A DNA stretch of 21,558 nucleotides from Nitrospinota bacterium (GCA_018896985.1 JAHILQ010000141.1:1-21558), one strand, 5' to 3'. Shown: positions 1 through 6,601, counted from the stretch's first letter. The notes: a model not told the origin generated them from the sequence alone. Program-made: numbers and translations.

Positions 1-1780
1 ACGGGAACTTTGGTATGGGCGAATACTCCATAGAAGCAGGAATCAAAGAAATTAATCTGTCAAGGTCTATTTCAAATACAACTATTTCAGGCCTCGGAAC
101 CTTCAGATCCAGCTTATCAACCACCACAGGCGAAATAGCTCCGAGCAAACCAATGCTTGAACCTGAGATGCGAATCTCACACGACTGTCCCGGATGAAGG
201 AAGGGCTCGCTTGAAGGAGAAAATGCATAGCCATTAATATGCAGGTCACCGAACAAGTCTTCAATCATCCCCTTGACTATATAGAAACCGCCGGCTTCTT
301 CTTTCCATAAAGATGGTTTTTTTCCCCTGTAATAGACACCGCCAAGACACATAATTTCAAGAGGCAGCGGCCGTCCTATATCCTCAAATACTCTGGATAA
401 CTCAAAAATCCTGATATCTCTTGTGCCCCTTGAAAAATTATATATAAAATTTTCAATTAGTGACGGGATTAACGTCGTCCGCAGCAATGAGCTTTCCTTC
501 TTCAACGGGTTTTTTATTGAAACAGCCTTGCGCCTTCTGTCTTCTGTAGTGATATTAAAAATATCAAGGTCTGTTTCAGCCATGAAGCTGTAATTTATTG
601 CCTCGTTGAACCCTGCCTTTCTCACAATATTTTTTATCCTCAGGGCATAAGCGTGCCCCCTGTCCGAGTTCCCACCCGAAATAACCGCCTTTGGAATTGT
701 TGTCCGTATCTTCTGATAACCGTAAACTCTTGCTATATCCTCAATAACATCAGACTCCGTCTTAATGTCAGTCCTGAATGCCGGAGGTTTTACCGTGAAA
801 TAGTCCTTGTGTAAATCCACAGTAATGCCCAATCGTTTATTTATATCAACCATTTCTTTATCGGAGATATCAGTTCCCAGAACCTTATTGACCCGGTCAT
901 ATCTCACATTCACAGTTACAGGGACAAACCTTTTTGGATAAATATCAACTTTTTTATAGACCATTCCGCCGGAAACCTGCTGGATTAAAGATGCTGCCCT
1001 GTCAAGCGCATTACTCAAAGCCTCAATGTCTGCGCCTCTTTCAAACCTGTAAGATGATTCGGATTTAAGACCCAAAGCCTTTGATGTCTTCCTGACCGAT
1101 GTTGGTTCAAAATATGCGCTCTCAAGAAACACATCATGAGTAAAATCACTAACCTCTGTTTCAGCGCCTCCCATAACACCCGCAATTGCTACAGGATTTT
1201 TTGCGTCCCATATGAGAAGCGCATCCGGCGGCAATTTTCTCTCTATGCCGTCAAGTGTAACAATGTTGCAGTCTTCCTCTGCGAGCGCCACCTTTATTGA
1301 TTTTCCCTTCAATTTATTAAGGTCAAACGCATGTAACGGGTGGCCTGATTCCATGAGGACATAGTTTGTTATATCCACTATATTATTTATCGTTCGTATG
1401 CCGCATTTGGTAATTCTGTTTCTAAGCCAGTCCGGAGATTGTGCAATCTTTACTCCCTTTATAACTCTTCCGGCATATCTATGGCATAAGTTTGCATCAA
1501 GTATTTCTATCTTAAAACCATCATCCGAAGCTTCTTCTTTTATATCATGCTCAGGATGCTTTAGCGGCAGGTTCATTGCTGTGGCAATCTCCCGTGCAAT
1601 ACCAATAATACTGAGACAGTCAGGCCTGTTTGGAGTAACATTAACCTCAAATACGAAATCTCCGTCCAGCTTTTCTACGGCCTCCACCTCAAGTCCGGCC
1701 ATTGTAAGAATATCCGCGACTTCCTCGGGACTTTTAGTGATGTCAACAAAATCTTTTAACCAATCAAAAGGAACACGCAT
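1..1780 (-). CDS. pheT: Phenylalanyl-tRNA synthetase beta subunit, 3' end cut by window edge
   Basis: This is the beta subunit of the alpha2beta2 enzyme that charges tRNA-Phe; it forms tRNA contacts and edits mischarged Tyr-tRNA. The frame is open for 593 codons from the ATG at 1780 to the window start. The product begins MRVPFDWLKDFVDI, the usual PheT start, and has the conserved VTPNRPDCLSIIG at residues 48-60. At the window edge it reads YSPIPKFP, the beginning of the C-terminal FDX-ACB anticodon-binding domain, so about 90 residues are missing and the full protein would be near 680 aa. Oddity: residues 30-47 run straight from the N-terminal segment into the B3/B4 region. The OB-fold (EMAP-like) tRNA-binding domain of about 110 residues found in the E. 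coli protein is absent, so this is the short PheT form. There is no Shine-Dalgarno sequence; a promoter sits directly upstream. Identity is certain. Confidence 0.96.
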   Translation of the reverse strand, partial: MRVPFDWLKDFVDITKSPEEVADILTMAGLEVEAVEKLDGDFVFEVNVTPNRPDCLSIIGIAREIATAMNLPLKHPEHDIKEEASDDGFKIEILDANLCHRYAGRVIKGVKIAQSPDWLRNRITKCGIRTINNIVDITNYVLMESGHPLHAFDLNKLKGKSIKVALAEEDCNIVTLDGIERKLPPDALLIWDAKNPVAIAGVMGGAETEVSDFTHDVFLESAYFEPTSVRKTSKALGLKSESSYRFERGADIEALSNALDRAASLIQQVSGGMVYKKVDIYPKRFVPVTVNVRYDRVNKVLGTDISDKEMVDINKRLGITVDLHKDYFTVKPPAFRTDIKTESDVIEDIARVYGYQKIRTTIPKAVISGGNSDRGHAYALRIKNIVRKAGFNEAINYSFMAETDLDIFNITTEDRRRKAVSIKNPLKKESSLLRTTLIPSLIENFIYNFSRGTRDIRIFELSRVFEDIGRPLPLEIMCLGGVYYRGKKPSLWKEEAGGFYIVKGMIEDLFGDLHINGYAFSPSSEPFLHPGQSCEIRISGSSIGLLGAISPVVVDKLDLKVPRPEIVVFEIDLDRLISLIPASMEYSPIPKFP

Positions 1781-1787
1781 AGTATGT

Positions 1788-1817
1788 ATTATATCTATGC
1801 AATATGGAGATTGACAA
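1788..1817 (-). promoter_or_regulatory. Sigma70-type promoter of pheT, probably leaderless
   Basis: On the minus strand TTGTCA (1817-1812) is followed after 18 bases by a perfect TATAAT (1793-1788). Seven bases then separate the -10 box from the ATG at 1780, so the expected transcription start falls on or within a base or two of the start codon. No ribosome binding site could fit. Seen: the boxes and spacing. Inferred: promoter activity and leaderless translation. Confidence 0.6.
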
Positions 1818-1874
1818 GGAAAAGTTTAGTCTGTGTTACATCAATTTGAGACTGCTGAGAAACATACATTTTAA

Positions 1875-1938
1875 TGTCATTGCGAGGAGCATAGATTCCT
1901 CGCCTGTCATTGCGATCCGCCTCTGGCGGAGAAGCAAT
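1875..1938. repeat. Dispersed REP-like palindromic repeat in the pheS-pheT gap
   Basis: The 334-bp gap between pheS and pheT holds no gene. It contains TGTCATTGCGA twice (1875-1885 and 1905-1915). The second copy opens a stem: ATTGC (1909-1913) and TCCGCC (1916-1921) pair with GGCGGA (1925-1930) and GCAAT (1934-1938). A further CCGCAATCTC lies at about 1963-1972. The TCATTGCGAGGAGC...GCAATCTC pattern is familiar as an intergenic palindromic repeat in many bacterial genomes, from memory. The rest of the gap is the pheT promoter and a short direct repeat. Confidence 0.6.
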
Positions 1939-1995
1939 CTTAGTGCAGGCTCGGAACAAGCTCCGCAATCTCATATTAAGTCAATTGTCAAGACC

Positions 1996-2038
1996 TGACA
2001 CCTTTTATTTGTTTTATTTGCATGACACCTTTTATTTG
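1996..2038. repeat. 16-bp direct repeat
   Basis: TGACACCTTTTATTTG occurs twice, at 1996-2011 and 2023-2038, separated by 11 bases, in the spacer just downstream of pheS. The match is exact. No function is evident; it could be a local duplication. Confidence 0.7.
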
Positions 2039-2114
2039 CAATCTCTTTTGTTTTTGCGACTTCGTAGGTGAAATTCTCAAACAAGGCTAATCATTTTAGG
2101 CGAGTAATGAGTAG

Positions 2115-3128
2115 CTAAAACTGCCTTAAAAACCTTAAATCATTCTCAAAAAACAGCCTTATATCATCAATCCCATATTTGAGCATGGTTATCCTCTCCA
2201 CGCCCATGCCGAATGCGAAACCGATATAGATTTCAGGATTATATCCGACCATTTCAAAGACTCGCGGGTTTACCATGCCGGCGCCAAGTATCTCAAGCCA
2301 TCCTGTTCCCTTGCACACCTGACAGCCGCTGCCTTCGCAGAATATGCATCCGATGTCAACCTCTGCTGAAGGCTCTGTGAAGGGGAAGAAGCTTGGTCTG
2401 AACCTTACAGGAGTCTCAGGATTGAATATCCTATGGATGAATGTTTCAAGCACGCCCTTGAGGTCGCTGAAAGAGACATCTGTATCAACCATCAGGCCTT
2501 CAACCTGATGAAACATGGGTGTATGGGAAATATCAGCGTCACACCTGTAAACCTTGCCCGGTGCAATGAATCTCAGAGGCGGTTTCTTTTTTTCCATTGT
2601 CCTTATCTGAACAGGAGATGTGTGAGTCCTCAGCATCACGTCATCTGTGATGTAGAATGTATCCTGCATGTCCCGTGCAGGGTGGTCTTTCGGCATGTTC
2701 AATGCCTCAAAGTTATAGTAATCAAGTTCAACTTGCGGTCCCTCTTCAACGCCAAAACCCATCGAAACAAAAATATCTTCAATCTCCCGCAGAACTTTGT
2801 TTATCGGATGTTCTCTGCCTATAGGCGTGTATTTGCCCGGAAGCGTTACATCTATTGTCTCTGATGAGAGTCTCTTCTTAAGGTCTGCATTACCCAGAGC
2901 AGATTCTTTTAAGGCGATCTCGTTTTCAACGAATCCTTTAAGCTCATTTACCGCTTTTCCAAAAGACCGTTTTTCTTCAGCAGGCATTGTAGAAAGGTTT
3001 TTAAGTTGAGCTGTCAGCAGTCCCTTTTTCCCGAGGTATTTAATCCGCGCCTGCTGAAGCGCAGCTATAGATTCAGCCTTATCTAATTCACTGAGAAACG
3101 CCTTTTTGAAAGAGTCTGTGTCAAGCAT
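2115..3128 (-). CDS. pheS: Phenylalanyl-tRNA synthetase alpha subunit
   Basis: This is the catalytic subunit of the class II phenylalanine-tRNA ligase; at 337 aa it has normal length. An N-terminal coiled-coil arm (about 1-90) contains RIKYLGKKGLLT. The class II core follows: motif 2 around FHQVEGLMVD, the cysteine-rich stretch GCIFCEGSGCQVCKGTGW typical of bacterial PheS, and motif 3 FGMGVERITMLKYG near the C-terminus. The start at 3128 matches the family N-terminus, although only a weak GAGG lies about 14 bases upstream. It follows rplT by 20 bp and is probably cotranscribed with it. Downstream, pheT is unusually separated by 334 bp and has its own promoter. Confidence 0.97.
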   Translation of the reverse strand: MLDTDSFKKAFLSELDKAESIAALQQARIKYLGKKGLLTAQLKNLSTMPAEEKRSFGKAVNELKGFVENEIALKESALGNADLKKRLSSETIDVTLPGKYTPIGREHPINKVLREIEDIFVSMGFGVEEGPQVELDYYNFEALNMPKDHPARDMQDTFYITDDVMLRTHTSPVQIRTMEKKKPPLRFIAPGKVYRCDADISHTPMFHQVEGLMVDTDVSFSDLKGVLETFIHRIFNPETPVRFRPSFFPFTEPSAEVDIGCIFCEGSGCQVCKGTGWLEILGAGMVNPRVFEMVGYNPEIYIGFAFGMGVERITMLKYGIDDIRLFFENDLRFLRQF

Positions 3129-3148
3129 TTGGTGAGCTGTCGCCTCTT

Positions 3149-3508
3149 TTATGCAGCAAGCTTTTTCTTAACTGACTCTGTGAGTTCGCTGAATGCCTTT
3201 GGATCATTGTAAGCCATATCAGCTAATGCTTTCCTGTTTAGAGCAATCTTTGCCTTTTTGACCCCTGCAATAAATTGACTGTAAGTCAAACCTGCTGCCC
3301 TGACAGCCGCATTGATCCTTATAATCCAGAGAGACCTGAACTCGCGTTTTTTTACCTTGCGGTCTCTGTATGCATACTGCAGCGCCTTGTCAACCGCTTC
3401 TGTTGCTATCCTGAATAGACGGCTCTTTGCGCTGTAATAGCCCTTTGCCTGTTCAAGAACTTTCTTTCTTCGCCTTCTTGTTTTAAATCCACCTTTAGCC
3501 CTTGGCAT
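3149..3508 (-). CDS. rplT: 50S ribosomal protein L20
   Basis: L20 binds 23S rRNA early in large-subunit assembly and in several bacteria represses its own operon by binding the leader or spacer mRNA. The 119-aa product starts MPRAKGGFKTRRRRKKVL and contains AKGYYSAKSRLFR and RSLWIIRINAAVR, all diagnostic. Length is normal. AGGAGG lies 9 bases before the ATG. It lies between rpmI and pheS in the conserved infC-rpmI-rplT order. Confidence 0.98.
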   Translation of the reverse strand: MPRAKGGFKTRRRRKKVLEQAKGYYSAKSRLFRIATEAVDKALQYAYRDRKVKKREFRSLWIIRINAAVRAAGLTYSQFIAGVKKAKIALNRKALADMAYNDPKAFSELTESVKKKLAA

Positions 3509-3545
3509 TTTATAAAACCTCCTGTTTTTAGCGTTGAGCGTGGAG

Positions 3546-3580
3546 CGTTATAGCGCCATAACGCAATAAACGCCATAACG
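3546..3580. repeat. Imperfect palindrome and direct repeat in the rpmI-rplT spacer
   Basis: Bases 3546-3563 (CGTTATAGCGCCATAACG) form an 18-bp palindrome with one mismatched pair. CGCCATAACG (3554-3563) is repeated exactly at 3571-3580. The spacer would be transcribed between L35 and L20, where a structured RNA could bind L20, but no pseudoknot was demonstrated. Confidence 0.45.
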
Positions 3581-3591
3581 ATCTTTATTTG

Positions 3592-3789
3592 TTACATATA
3601 TGGTAAAAGTTTTTTTATGTTGCTGTGCTCTGCCTTTGAAACGAGAGTCGCAGTCCTTAGCTTTCTTGTTCTTTTTGAGGGTTTGCCTGTAAGGATGTGG
3701 CTTTTATAAGCCTTGCTCCTTTTTATTTTTCCTGTGCCTGTAACCTTAAATCTCTTTGCCGCCCCTCTATGTGTTTTAATCTTTGGCAT
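3592..3789 (-). CDS. rpmI: 50S ribosomal protein L35
   Basis: This 65-aa basic ribosomal protein starts MPKIKTHRGAAKRFKVTGTG and ends KKLLPYM, the standard L35 sequence and length. An in-frame ATG six codons upstream (3807) was rejected: family members begin at MPKIKTHRGA, and a GGGAGG ribosome binding site (3795-3800) sits 5 bases before the ATG at 3789. It lies between infC and rplT as in most bacteria. Confidence 0.97.
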   Translation of the reverse strand: MPKIKTHRGAAKRFKVTGTGKIKRSKAYKSHILTGKPSKRTRKLRTATLVSKAEHSNIKKLLPYM

Positions 3790-3810
3790 CTTAACCTCCC
3801 ATTTCATATA

Positions 3811-3864
3811 GTGTCAGTGTTTAGTGTAGGTGTCAGTAAAAAACTAACACTGAAAACTGACACC
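3811..3864 (-). promoter_or_regulatory. Nested direct and inverted repeats in the infC-rpmI spacer
   Basis: GTGTCAGT occurs twice (3811-3818, 3830-3837) and two complementary arms follow: AACACTGA (3846-3853) and ACTGACAC (3856-3863). The best stem is the perfect 9-bp pair GGTGTCAGT (3829-3837) with ACTGACACC (3856-3864). A second pairing, TCAGTGTT (3814-3821) with AACACTGA, competes for overlapping bases. Mutually exclusive hairpins would sit immediately upstream of the L35 ribosome binding site. This could be a translational switch or merely a drifting intergenic repeat. Confidence 0.4.
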
Positions 3865-3869
3865 GTCCT

Positions 3870-4370
3870 CTATTTGCTGCTCGGTCCAATCACCATGGTA
3901 ATATGATTGCCTTCAAGTTTTGGCTTCAACTCTATATTAAACTTGCCGGGCAGCATCTGGGTCATCTTTTCGAAAACCATCAGTCCAAGCTCCGGCCTTG
4001 CCATCTCTCTTCCCCTGAAGAACATCATCACCTTAGCCTTATGCCCTTCATCCAGAAAACGCCGCATATTCCTTACTTTCAACTCCAGATCGTGTGTGCC
4101 TATCTGAGGTCTTATCTTTATCTCTTTTATGTCAATCTTTTTGCTCGGAGCCTGTTTTTTGCTCATCTGGTATTTATATTTACCAAAATCAAGCAGCTTG
4201 CAGACTGGAGGATTTGCCTCAGGCGATACCTCTACCAGATCAAGTTCTCTTTGGTCAGCAAGTTCTAAAGCCTCTCTGACAGAAACAATCCCTGCCTGTT
4301 TACCGTCAGCGTCAATAAGTCTGACTTCCTTTGCCCTTATCTGTTCGTTTACCCTTATGTGTTTGCTTAT
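3870..4370 (-). CDS. infC: Translation initiation factor IF-3 (AUA start)
   Basis: IF-3 binds the 30S subunit, keeps 50S off and rejects wrong start codons. The full 166-aa protein is read from 4370. The N-terminal domain follows directly (ISKHIRVNEQIRAKEVRLID, then VSPEANPPVCKLLDFGKYKY at about 50-69). The C-terminal domain contains IKIRPQIGTHDLELK and ends GNHITMVIGPSSK. The first in-frame ATG (4166, MSKKQAPSKK) lies 68 codons inside and would delete the whole N-domain. From an upstream in-frame TGA to 4370 there is no ATG, GTG or TTG, while GGAGGTG (4376-4382) is correctly spaced before ATA. AUU-type rare starts are known for infC and let IF-3 repress itself; AUA here fits that scheme. The AUA choice is inference; identity is certain. 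Confidence 0.95.
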   Translation of the reverse strand: MSKHIRVNEQIRAKEVRLIDADGKQAGIVSVREALELADQRELDLVEVSPEANPPVCKLLDFGKYKYQMSKKQAPSKKIDIKEIKIRPQIGTHDLELKVRNMRRFLDEGHKAKVMMFFRGREMARPELGLMVFEKMTQMLPGKFNIELKPKLEGNHITMVIGPSSK

Positions 4371-4375
4371 ACTTT

Positions 4376-4382
4376 CACCTCC
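4376..4382 (-). promoter_or_regulatory. Ribosome binding site that fixes the infC AUA start
   Basis: GGAGGTG on the minus strand is a near-perfect anti-16S match. The GGAGG core ends 7 bases before the ATA at 4370-4368, the only codon at a plausible distance that is in frame with the conserved IF-3 N-terminus. Confidence 0.75.
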
Positions 4383-4434
4383 GTTTTTATTTGTAAAACA
4401 TAACGCCTTATGCGTGCCGAATCACATTATATAT

Positions 4435-6183
4435 TTAATGCCTGCTTCCTATTTCAGTCTTTATCATCTGTATAAGCTCGTCTATTGTAAACGAGCCCAT
4501 GTTTTCACCATTGCGCTTTCTTACCGTCAGCTTGTTCTCATCTAATTCTTTGTCACCTATTATAACCAAATAAGGCACTTTTCTGATAGTGGTTTCTCTG
4601 ATTTTATATCCGATTTTTTCGTTTTCAAGATTGGTCTCAATCCTGATTCCATTAAGCTTTAAGGTATCAGCAGTTTTTAGCGCATAATCGGAATGTCTTT
4701 CTGCAATTGTGAGTATTCCGATCTGAACGGGCGCAAGCCATAATGGGAATGCACCGGCGTAATGCTCTATGAGAATTCCGAAAAACCTTTCAAGTGAGCC
4801 CATAAGGGCGCGGTGGATCATTATAGGCCTGTGGTCTTTTCCATCGCTTCCCCTGTAAGTTACATCAAATCTCTCCGGGTTGTTAAAGTCAACCTGAATT
4901 GTGCTGCACTGCCATGACCTGTTCAATGAGTCTTTTATCTTTATGTCTATTTTCGGGCCGTAGAAAACGCCTTCGCCCGGATCTACTTGGTATAACAGCC
5001 CTTTTTTCTCAAGCGCCTGTTTCAGGGCATTTGTTGACCTTTCCCAGTTTTCAAGTGTCCCGACATATTTCTCAGGCATGGTTGAAAGGTAAACATCATA
5101 TGAATCAAAGCCGAATGTCTTAAGAATAAAAAGCGTGAAGTCAAGGATGCTTGATATCTCGCTTTCTATCTGGTCTTCTATGCAGAATATGTGTGCGTCA
5201 TCCTGTGTAAAACCTCTGACCCTTAAAAGCCCGTGGAGCACACCTGAACGCTCGTATCTGTAAACTGTTCCAAGCTCTGCATACCTGATTGGGAGTTCCC
5301 TGTAACTCCTGAGAGAACTTTTGTAGATGTTTATATGAAACGGGCAGTTCATCGGCTTGAGTTCATATTCTATGCCATCTATTTCCATCGGTGAATACAT
5401 ATTTTCTCTGTAGAAATCAAGATGCCCGCTCCTCTGCCAGAGGTTAAGCTTTGCTATGTGCGGTGAATAGAGGAGATTATAACCGGTTTTGTAATGTTCA
5501 TCCCTCCAGAAGTCCTCTATAGTTTTTCTTATAATTGCGCCGTTAGGATGCCAGAGGATTAATCCCGGCCCAATATCTTCGCTGATGCTGAAAAGGTCAA
5601 GTTCTTTGCCGAGTTTTCTGTGGTCTCTTTTTTTGACCTCTTCAAGAAAAGCAAGATAGTCTTTTAAGTCTTTTTCGGTATAGAAGGCTGTTCCATAAAT
5701 CCTCTGGAGCATCTTATTTTTTTCACTTCCGCGCCAGTATGCGCCTGCAATACTGAGGAGCTTGAACGCCTTAATAAAGCCCGTTGCCGGAACGTGGGGA
5801 CCCCTGCACATGTCAACAAATCCTCCCTCTTCATATACGGATACTTCATCATCTGCAATCTCCGAGAGAAGCTCTACTTTATAATCCTCGCCCATTTTTT
5901 TAAACAACCCTATCGCATCTTTTCTCGGTAGAGTTTTTCTTGTAAACGGGTTATCTTTTTTTATCAGTTCTTTCATTTTGTTTTCTATCAAACCAAGGTC
6001 TTCCGGTGTAAACGGCCGGTCCATATCAAAATCGTAATAAAAACCCTCGTCTGTTGCCGGGCCTATTGCAAGTTTTACAGTGGGGAATATCTCCTTGACG
6101 GCATGCGCCATGATATGGGATGCGCTGTGTCTGTAAATCTCCCTGCCTTCATGTGAATCAAAAGTGGCCGCGTTAAGTTTAAT
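4435..6183 (-). CDS. thrS: Threonyl-tRNA synthetase without TGS domain (AUU start)
   Basis: This class II synthetase charges tRNA-Thr and hydrolyses Ser-tRNA-Thr. Read from ATT at 6183 the product has 582 aa, against about 640 for typical ThrS. The N2 editing domain is intact: HSASH at 19-23 (HxxxH) and DMCRGPH further on. The catalytic core has MNCPFHINIYK and the motif 2 arginine region VYRYERSG, and an anticodon-binding domain follows at the C-terminus. The N-terminal TGS domain is missing. Start choice: the first in-frame ATG (6111) would remove the editing histidines, an in-frame TAG lies at 6196-6198, and AGGAGG (6190-6195) is 6 bases before the ATT. The promoter begins about 55 bp upstream, leaving no room for a TGS domain. 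It is the first gene of the translation operon. The AUU start is inferred; identity is certain. Confidence 0.95.
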   Translation of the reverse strand: MKLNAATFDSHEGREIYRHSASHIMAHAVKEIFPTVKLAIGPATDEGFYYDFDMDRPFTPEDLGLIENKMKELIKKDNPFTRKTLPRKDAIGLFKKMGEDYKVELLSEIADDEVSVYEEGGFVDMCRGPHVPATGFIKAFKLLSIAGAYWRGSEKNKMLQRIYGTAFYTEKDLKDYLAFLEEVKKRDHRKLGKELDLFSISEDIGPGLILWHPNGAIIRKTIEDFWRDEHYKTGYNLLYSPHIAKLNLWQRSGHLDFYRENMYSPMEIDGIEYELKPMNCPFHINIYKSSLRSYRELPIRYAELGTVYRYERSGVLHGLLRVRGFTQDDAHIFCIEDQIESEISSILDFTLFILKTFGFDSYDVYLSTMPEKYVGTLENWERSTNALKQALEKKGLLYQVDPGEGVFYGPKIDIKIKDSLNRSWQCSTIQVDFNNPERFDVTYRGSDGKDHRPIMIHRALMGSLERFFGILIEHYAGAFPLWLAPVQIGILTIAERHSDYALKTADTLKLNGIRIETNLENEKIGYKIRETTIRKVPYLVIIGDKELDENKLTVRKRNGENMGSFTIDELIQMIKTEIGSRH

Positions 6184-6189
6184 TTTAAT

Positions 6190-6195
6190 CCTCCT
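6190..6195 (-). promoter_or_regulatory. Ribosome binding site that fixes the thrS AUU start
   Basis: AGGAGG on the minus strand directly follows an in-frame TAG and lies 6 bases before ATT (6183-6181). The other in-frame ATT (6189-6187) abuts the AGGAGG and is too close to be used. Confidence 0.7.
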
Positions 6196-6235
6196 CTAAA
6201 GTTCAAAAACAAATCTAAAGCAAAAAGTAGTGAAT

Positions 6236-6265
6236 ACTATACAAAAACTACGCAGTTGCAGTCAA
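6236..6265 (-). promoter_or_regulatory. Sigma70-type promoter of the thrS-infC-rpmI-rplT-pheS operon
   Basis: TTGACT (6265-6260) and TATAGT (6241-6236) on the minus strand are separated by 18 bases, with five of six consensus bases in each box. Transcription would begin near 6229 and give a leader of roughly 45 nt before thrS. No T-box-like leader fits in that distance. Confidence 0.65.
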
Positions 6266-6314
6266 ATCACGGCTTGTTTTTTTTTGGGAACCAAATGGAG
6301 AGTCTTTATAAATA

Positions 6315-6348
6315 AAAAGGGGAAACAGAGATTCTGTATCCCCCTTTT
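6315..6348 (-). terminator. Rho-independent terminator after the ferredoxin gene
   Basis: AAAAGGGG (6315-6322) pairs with CCCCTTTT (6341-6348), and inner ACAG/CTGT extends the stem. On the minus strand the stem is followed by a T-rich run (TTTTTATTTAT). It lies just past the ferredoxin stop and before the thrS promoter, separating the two units. Confidence 0.75.
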
Positions 6349-6372
6349 ATTTTATATCCTTTTAGGGAAAAC

Positions 6373-6558
6373 CTACATCTCTTTGAGTATTATTGCCCCA
6401 TTTGGACAGACACTTACGCAGGTTTCACAACCTTCACATGCGTCTCCATTAACAACAACGCATTTGCCATTCTCTATCTTAAATACCTCCACAGGACAAT
6501 TATTAACACACTCCCCAGCACCATCACACTTTTCTGAGTCTATTGTTACAATCCACAT
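6373..6558 (-). CDS. Small 7Fe-type ferredoxin with an altered cluster I motif
   Basis: This 61-aa bicluster ferredoxin is a cytoplasmic electron carrier. It has Cys 11, 17 and 21 in CDGAGECVNNCP and Cys 41, 44, 47 and 51 in CEGCETCVSVCP. The second cysteine of the first motif is replaced by Ala14. In Desulfovibrio africanus ferredoxin III, which aligns closely from memory, this position is Asp14 and the site holds a convertible [3Fe-4S]/[4Fe-4S] cluster. With alanine the prediction is a [3Fe-4S] plus a [4Fe-4S] cluster (ligands C11, C17, C51 and C21, C41, C44, C47). An in-frame TGA abuts the ATG, so the start is secure; GGAGGTG lies about 9-11 bases upstream. Its place downstream of dsrP suggests service to sulfite reduction, but a 197-bp gap with a repeat element intervenes. 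Its specific partner is unknown. Confidence 0.9.
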   Translation of the reverse strand: MWIVTIDSEKCDGAGECVNNCPVEVFKIENGKCVVVNGDACEGCETCVSVCPNGAIILKEM

Positions 6559-6601
6559 TCAAACCTTCACCTCCTTAATTCAATTAACCCGTAGGTTTAT
6601 T

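Noticed and set aside
1398..1814. Open frame of 138 aa on the plus strand
   Set aside because: It lies antisense to the conserved 5' part of pheT and its translation has no recognisable domain.
1875..2038. CRISPR-like repeat array between pheS and pheT
   Set aside because: Repeats are short, few and palindromic in different ways, with no regular spacers and no cas genes nearby.
3790..3807. Upstream ATG of rpmI as start
   Set aside because: The GGGAGG ribosome binding site and the conserved MPKIKTHRG N-terminus both select the ATG at 3789.
6190..6265. T-box or amino-acid riboswitch leader of thrS
   Set aside because: The predicted leader is only about 45 nt, too short for a T-box, and no specifier or antiterminator sequence was seen.
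6196..6372. A TGS domain for thrS encoded upstream in another frame
   Set aside because: The region contains stops, a sigma70 promoter and the ferredoxin terminator, and no TGS-like peptide was seen in any frame.
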